In this document: in pieces, positions 58,469 through 64,000 of the stretch
Position numbering within the stretch: position 1 is the first letter of the stretch
How the letters are laid out: every line of letters begins with the position of its first letter
Assembly (NCBI GenBank): GCA_022560025.1
Contig: JAFISE010000055.1
Span: 123,749 to 187,748, forward strand
Length of the DNA stretch: 64,000 nt
Direction of reading: 5' to 3'
Source: Stagonosporopsis chrysanthemi
Lineage: Eukaryota; Ascomycota; Dothideomycetes; Pleosporales; Didymellaceae
Position numbers and translations under genes: made by a program
The notes under the pieces: model-generated
What the model was told of the DNA's origin: nothing
The model's input: the letters and a program-made list of their open reading frames with translations, nothing else
The model's database searches: none

Positions 58469-60263
58469 ATGGCTATAAGCGGTGACTATGCCAACGAGAA
58501 GTTGGGCAAAACCGCCGAGATGCACGGTTGCGCTGGTCGAAAATCCGAGGAAGGAACCGTTGTGGCCGCAACAGGAGAGCTGTTGAATGTAGACGAAAAG
58601 AAGCTACTGCGCAAGTTGGACTTACATATCATCCCAATTGTAATGCTCGCGTACCTCTTGAGCTTTCTGGATCGGTAAGATCATCAGTTCTCTTTCTATT
58701 TGATCGCGCCTTAGCTAATCCTCACGTTCTCAGTGTCAACATCGGAAACGCGCGTCTATATGGTCTGGAAGAAGACCTCGGACTCGTCGGCAACCAATTC
58801 CAGATTGCAGTGTCTATCCTGTTCGTTACTTACATCACATTTGAGGTACCGTCGAATCTAGTACTGAAGAAATTTACGCCAAGCCGTTGGATCGCCTTCA
58901 TCACCGCCTCGTGGGGCATCGTCGCTACCTTCACCGGGCTTGTACAGTCGTATGACGGCCTCTTAGCCTGCCGTGTCCTGCTCGGTGCCTTGGAGGCTGG
59001 ACTATTCCCAGGCATGGCATTGTTTTTAACGTTTTTCTATACTAAACACGAGCTCGCACTGCGTGTCGGCTACCTGTTTGTCTCGGCTGCCATCGCAGGT
59101 GCCTTAGGAGGGTTACTAGCATTTGGCATTGGACACATGGATGGAATCCAGGGAATGAGCGGCTGGAGGGTATGTTGTCACCGGAAAATACCCGTGCACT
59201 TGAAGGTTGGGTACTGAACAAAATTACAGTGGATCATGATCATTGAGGGCATCCCCACTGTATTGCTCGGAATTGCTATCTTCTTCCTCCTGCCCAATGA
59301 CCCCGAGTCGGCGTACTTTCTTAATGACGACGAGAAGAAACTGATGGTAGTTCGTCATGGTCGTGCCTATGGTAACACGACAAGTGCTCAGCAGTTCAGC
59401 AAGCAGGACATGTGGAAGGCTTTCAAGGACTGGAAGGTGTGGATGTTCTGCGCGTCTCAATTCGGTGCTGATACCATGCTTTACGGTATGTTTTTCAGTG
59501 CACACAATAGCCTGCTGTGCCATAAGCTGATAACGGTGACTTGATAGGCTACTCGACCTTTCTACCGACCATCATCCGGGGCCTCGGCACATGGACGGCG
59601 CAAGAGGTGCAGCTTTTGACGATCCCGTGTTATTTCCTTGGAGCGGCAATGTATATGACTGTCGCATATTTGTCTGATAGAACTCAGAAGCGCGGTGTAT
59701 TCTGTGTTATCTTCGGGACTGTCAGTCTGATTGGCTATGCGATCTTGATATCGCCGACGCCTGCCGGGGTACACTATTTTGGGCAAGTGATTCGAGAAAC
59801 GTTTTGAAGTCTTTGAGTCTAACAATGGGACAGCTGCTTCCTCATTGCTGCTGGCCTTTATATCCTTGTCGGCTTGCCCTTGGCCTGGTTGCCCAACAAC
59901 AGCCCAAGATATGGCAAGAAGGCCACAGCAAACGGTCTACAGTTAACCATTGGCAATGCTTCCGGCATCATGGCGCCTTTCATCTAGTGCGTTCACCCTC
60001 CGAGTTTTAGATGATAATGTTTCGAACGCTAATTCACTCTGCGCAGTACCACCCATGAAGGTCCACGATACATCCGAGGCCATGCGGTTACGTTGGCAAT
60101 GGTCAGTATGGCAACTTGTATATACATATTCATGTTGACCTACTTTTTGAGGGCCAACAAGCAGAGAGCTCAGGGCAAGATTGATAAAAAGCATGAGGGT
60201 CTGAGCGAAAATGAGCTTGCCGAGCTTGGAGACGACAGCCCTCGATTCCGCTATGTCATATGA
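58469..60263 (+). CDS. MFS permease, Dal5/anion:cation symporter type
   Basis: Six exons: 58469-58674, 58734-59169, 59230-59485, 59548-59782, 59834-59986, 60047-60263; 500 residues with about 12 membrane helices. The first helix carries L-D-L-H-I-I-P and L-S-F-L-D-R-V-N-I-G-N-A, hallmark of the Dal5 (allantoate/anion:cation symporter) group that imports organic anions, vitamins and amides. Intron 4 (59783-59833) starts GCAAGT, not GT; it is needed to join Y-F-G to C-F-L-I-A-A-G. The last exon ends R-G-H-A-V-T-L and a charged tail. It follows the 5-oxoprolinase on the same strand, so import of 5-oxoproline or a related amide is a reasonable inference. Confidence 0.9.
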
Positions 60264-61536
60264 ATTTAGCTTTCTTACAGTCGGAAAACGAGTCAGCCGT
60301 AAGGGAACTTTCGCTATCCCATCTGGTATGTGTAAGGGGGGAAATTGGCCCAAGGTTCATCTCCGTCTAATAGAGCAACAGTATATGAAATCTGTACACG
60401 AGTACAAAAGTTTGACAGGAATTCTGATACTTCTTCTTATACCTAAACCTCCTAGCCATTGTCTTCCAGCCTGCAGGACCCGCTGTATACGCAGCACAAG
60501 CCAATTACAGAATATGGACTATTACTACTCACCCACAGTTCTGACCACGACCAAGAACGATTCACACAGGCTTCTGATATCTTGTTCACCCAGGGCCCGG
60601 GATTTTCAATGCAGCGCGATGCGTGACGGCTCGAGTAACATTTGGAAAGCCAAGATTCAGACGGCGTGATGTGACCAAAAAGTTGCAGGTAGCTTCACGA
60701 GCTCGTTGCCGCACTTATCAAGGACGCCTAATGGCCGTTTACTTGAATAAAGTATGTACCGTTGTAAATATTGGTATTCCCTAGACATGTGTGGGAAAAT
60801 AGATCATTTAACGAGATGAAACCTCACTACAAGATCAAAATTAAGATTTGGTACTCTGGAAAGGACCTCTAAGAGGATGTGAAGGGTATGTGGTAGAGTG
60901 GTGCGCTTCCTAGATGGATACATCAGGGTTTCACAAAAGCCCGGTTGGCAGCAGCTCAACAACGCATGTATACGGCGTCTGATGAGCGCAGATGATTGGA
61001 ATTCTCGAATCGAACCTAATTAAATGCAGCTAAGAATTAGTACAAGTATTATCTTAGTTGCCTTATAGATCTTAGTGCTTACCATCTATGTAGACATTTA
61101 TGCCTTCGAGTTGGGGCGGGCAGAGCTCAGGTTCTGACATGAAAGAAGGACTTTAAGAATTATTTAAAAAGAGTTCGAATATTTAATGCAGGAGATCGCT
61201 ACATGAGTTGTGGTAGCCGTTCATTGTCAACTAAAAGCAGGTGTCACCACCAAGGCAATATGCTGGATCCGGAACCCTAACTCCGTTGACAGTCCGAACG
61301 TATCGACTAGCACATTGGGAGTTCGTCCAGCGCGTAGTAGTGGTGCACTGTATAGTTTAGCTTTGTGGATAGTAATGACATGGAAACGATGTCTTACCGT
61401 CATAGAGTTTGTGGGGAGTTAAAGCAAAACACGATCCCAACGCCAGAACAAAGCATATCAAAATTCAACCGCCAAAGATTCAATATCCGAAAGAAGGGCA
61501 GATGGCCTAGAGCTTTTGCTGAGGTTCAACACTCAC
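60264..61536. other. AT-rich intergenic region
   Basis: About 1.27 kb with AT-rich patches (61010-61090, 61150-61185) but no gene. An A-box-like GGTAGAGTGG near 60892 has no matching tRNA structure. May be old repeat sequence, but no element boundaries are visible. Confidence 0.4.
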
Positions 61537-63491
61537 TCAAAGAAGCGCCGGCATTTTAATAATAGAAGCAAGTCTAGCCTTCCTATCCTTCATTACCTTC
61601 AGATCCGCCTCCAAATTCTGCGCAATCTGAGCAACTCTGCCTCCAAACAAGAGATCGATCTTCCTCTGTTGCACATTGAGCAGTTCCTGCTGATCAACTA
61701 ACTCCTTTCTCTTCTCCAATAGTTGCTTCTTGACCGTGTCCCACTTCGCAGTCTTGCGGATCTTTGACTTTTCCGTCGCAGTCATAGCTGCGGCTACGTT
61801 CTTCTCAATGGTTTCAATCTGGGTCTCCAGTGTTTTCAGCGACGTCTTGATCGTGTTGAGTTTAGTTTTGATTGGCTGTGCGGCTTTCTCGAGCCTCTGG
61901 CGATCGTCCCTGACCTTCTTTATATAGGCTTTTCTCTTAGTGAGGTCTTTTTGACTCTCCTGCTGGCTGAGCTTTGTAGCGGCGGCTTTCAGTGTCTTGA
62001 TCTCTTTTGTATATTCTGTTTCAGCAATCGTGATGGCTGATTTCAGCCACTTCTCTCCGTGGGCTTCGACGTCTTTGAAGTGTTGTTTTATGAATGCCTT
62101 GAATAGGTCGTCGAGTTTGACCGCTTTACCAGTCTTGTCTAGCATGTCCTTGCCGGTCAGAATCTTATACTCCTTGAATATCAAGGTGGCTTGATCGACG
62201 ATCAGATGCATCCTGGTAGTAACAGCCTTGTCGTTGAGGTAGACGAACATGGCGAGGACCTGTCTGTTGTCAGCTGCGTTGCACATAGAATAATCTTAGT
62301 GAAAGTGCTACGTACATTCCGATGAGCACTGTGGATCTTTGCGGAATCGGTCTTGCCAGCAAGTACAGCCTTGACAAGATTAGAGTACTTTGTCTTCTCA
62401 ACGGGCTCTTCCCGCACCCAGACATCTGCTTTGAATCCGTTGACTCCCTTGTCACAGAATGCGTTGACTCCTGGATTGATCTTGGAGCCCAAAGCGTGGA
62501 AAAGGAAATCGTTGAAAGTCGTTGCCGATTTGATCTGGGCTGCCCAGGGCACACCAACCGCCTGAGCTTTAGCCGCGGGAACGGCCGCTTTCCAATTGGC
62601 AATCAAATTAGTTTTAAGTGTCGGGTCCGCTTTAGATATATAGTCGACGAACAAAGCCATGGTTTGCAACTGGAGTGTTCAGTATAGGGTTGCTGGAAAT
62701 CCTAGAACTTCCGAACTTACCTCAATGATGTGCTCAGTCACCAAATCCACTGTAGAAATTGGTGCAACATTGCTGTTAGGGAAGACATGAGTCTTGATGT
62801 CCGGGCTGTTAAATGTATACACTGCCTTAGGGTCATTATTTCTGGGTTGGGCGTACATCTCAAAGGGCAGATAGTAAGTAGCGGATATCATCAAAAGCTG
62901 ACCATTGAACGCTTTGATGTCCTCCCTGCGCTTCTGCAGGCGAACAACATCTCGTCTAGTATGGCGGATGGCTATCTCATCTCCTTGAGCTTTTCGAGCT
63001 ACTAAATCGTCTGGAGTCTCAACTTGCTCTACACAGATGTTGAGGTTGATGCAAGTGTCGGCTGCCGCAGTTGGATAGGGAACTTTGTAGTTGTCGTTGA
63101 GTGCAAGGTCATTTTTGTCTGACGATGGAGCAGGGCTTGTCGAAGGTTTCGTGGGTGCAGGCACAGGCTTTGCAGGCACAGGATTTGCAGGCACAGGATT
63201 TGCAGGCACAGGATTTGCAGGCACAGGATTTGCAGGGGCAGGCTTCGCGGGTGCAGGCTTTGGTTTTGGAGGGGCTCTACTCCATCCTGCAAAGTGAGTT
63301 TCAGAAGATGCAGAAACAATAGAGCCTACTCCATCCTCGCCGTTCACCGACTGCTCACTAGAGCTTCTGGGTTATGTGAGACAATTGATGCAAGTAACAC
63401 CAGAACAGACGTACGTTTTTTCAGGGACGACCAGCGCCAGTGCAGAGCAGATGCCCAGAAAGAGGATGAAACCCCTCAAAGCAAACCGCAT
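61537..63491 (-). CDS. Secreted protein with Pro-Ala repeats and coiled-coil C terminus
   Basis: Four exons: 63491-63415, 63366-62721, 62669-62316, 62259-61537; 599 residues. A signal peptide is clear (M-R-F-A-L-R-G-F-I-L-F-L-G-I-C-S-A-L-A). Next is a proline-rich zone with tandem A-N-P-V-P repeats, then a domain with C-I-N-L-N-I-C, a V-T-E-H-I-I-E-L-Q-T-M block and F-L-F-H-A-L-G-S-K-I-N. That middle part resembles by eye the region that follows the catalytic domain in some class V GH18 fungal chitinases, but no chitinase catalytic motif is present. The last 200 residues are Lys/Gln/Glu-rich and predicted coiled coil. Function unknown; a cell-wall or extracellular role is inferred from secretion. 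Confidence 0.75.
63160..63246. repeat. 15-bp coding minisatellite
   Basis: The unit GCAGGCACAGGATTT repeats about four times in tandem, flanked by variant units. On the minus strand each unit encodes five residues of the A-N-P-V-P repeat of the secreted protein. Units are nearly identical, suggesting recent length change. Confidence 0.85.
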
Positions 63492-63899
63492 CGCTTCGGG
63501 AAATCACAGTAATGAACGGGCAACGAGCCAGAATAAATATTAGAAGGCTCTTATGACAGGAAAGGTATAGAAGAATTGACGGAATTGAAACGATGACTTG
63601 CAATTAGTACTTCAGCTGCATAGTCTATAAAATCATAACTCAGACATGGCATACAATAAGATGGTCTCCTTCGGTGTTCGGGTTTCGCTCTTTCATTCAA
63701 AGATCTGCCTTCTGCGCAGTTCGGAAGTTATAAATCATCAGACGCTGTGCGCCTTGGCTACTGGCCCCATGTTCCACCTCCTTACTCTGTGCCGTGCTTT
63801 ATCACAGATACTCACTATTGAAACAGGGCTGGGCGTCACCCTAGTGTGATCTTCTTGTAATAAACACAGAAACAGTATCGCATTTGGTGATCTCAGTAC
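63492..63899. other. Intergenic; promoter of the secreted protein
   Basis: About 400 bases with no supportable gene. A 67-codon frame at 63646-63849 (+) has no recognisable feature. Confidence 0.4.
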
Positions 63900-64000
63900 A
63901 GTAACGTGTCTGTGCACCGAACGCCCGGAGTCACCGAACGCCCGCTCTGGGCCTTGCAGCTCATCACAAAAATAAGGCTATAGAGCCACACACAATAGTT
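63900..64000. mobile_element. Possible terminal repeat of a DNA transposon, cut by window end
   Basis: The 13-mer CACCGAACGCCCG occurs twice, at 63915-63927 and 63932-63944, a 17-base period. It follows TACAGTAACGTGTC. Subterminal repeated motifs like this occur in the ends of Tc1/mariner-Fot1-like elements. No transposase frame is present in the window, so the call is weak. Confidence 0.28.

Noticed and set aside
60885..60950. tRNA-like A-box sequence
   Set aside because: No matching B box or cloverleaf pairing nearby.
63160..63246. Tandem repeat considered as a CRISPR-like array
   Set aside because: Units are contiguous without spacers and translate in frame within a secreted protein; a coding minisatellite.

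Overview
The window looks like a chromosomal segment of a filamentous ascomycete. Protein-level resemblance suggests a Dothideomycete (Mycosphaerella/Cercospora-like), but that is inference; no marker in the window proves the class. Support for a fungus: dense single-copy fungal genes, short GT-AG introns of about 45-120 nt (one of 245 nt) with CTAAC/CTGAC branch sites, a dispersed 5S rRNA gene, and fungus-specific families (Sla1, Nop12, Zn2Cys6 regulator with fungal transcription-factor domain, CYSTM protein, Dal5-type transporter). Exon models were built by hand from splice signals, reading frame and family conservation; no transcript data were available.

Layout. 1-3 kb is a decaying stretch: a broken F-box-type gene (+) and a broken AIG2/GGCT-like gene (-). 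3-15.5 kb: OPA3-like mitochondrial protein (-), Polo-like kinase (+), class I myosin (+), intracellular-type GH3 beta-glucosidase (-). 17-40 kb is mostly minus-strand: Sin3 corepressor, membrane nucleotide pyrophosphatase/phosphodiesterase, two unrecognised conserved-looking proteins, STT3 oligosaccharyltransferase catalytic subunit, a C2H2 zinc-finger protein, and an Sds3/Dep1-like Rpd3L subunit. 40-48 kb is plus-strand: Nop12, Sla1, and a small cysteine-rich CYSTM protein. 48-50.4 kb is gene-poor: a 5S rRNA gene (-), a short relic resembling the 3' end of the next gene, and unrecognised ORFs. 50.4-60.3 kb forms a plausible metabolic cluster: Zn2Cys6 regulator (-), 5-oxoprolinase (+), MFS permease (+). 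61.5-63.5 kb: a secreted proline-repeat protein (-). The last 100 bases may hold a transposon terminal repeat.

How the genes work together. Myosin I and Sla1 both act at cortical actin/endocytic patches; Sin3 and the Sds3-like protein are subunits of the same histone deacetylase complex; the regulator, 5-oxoprolinase and permease read as a uptake-and-hydrolysis module for 5-oxoproline or a related amide, with GATA-type motifs in two of its promoters. The rest is ordinary housekeeping content. No prokaryotic systems (CRISPR, operons) are present. The most useful discoveries here are relics and splicing oddities missed by simple ORF calling: the AIG2-like relic, the 5S gene, the regulator relic, a GC-AG intron, an ATG-only coding exon, hidden terminal exons, and a 33-nt intron-like segment in Sin3.
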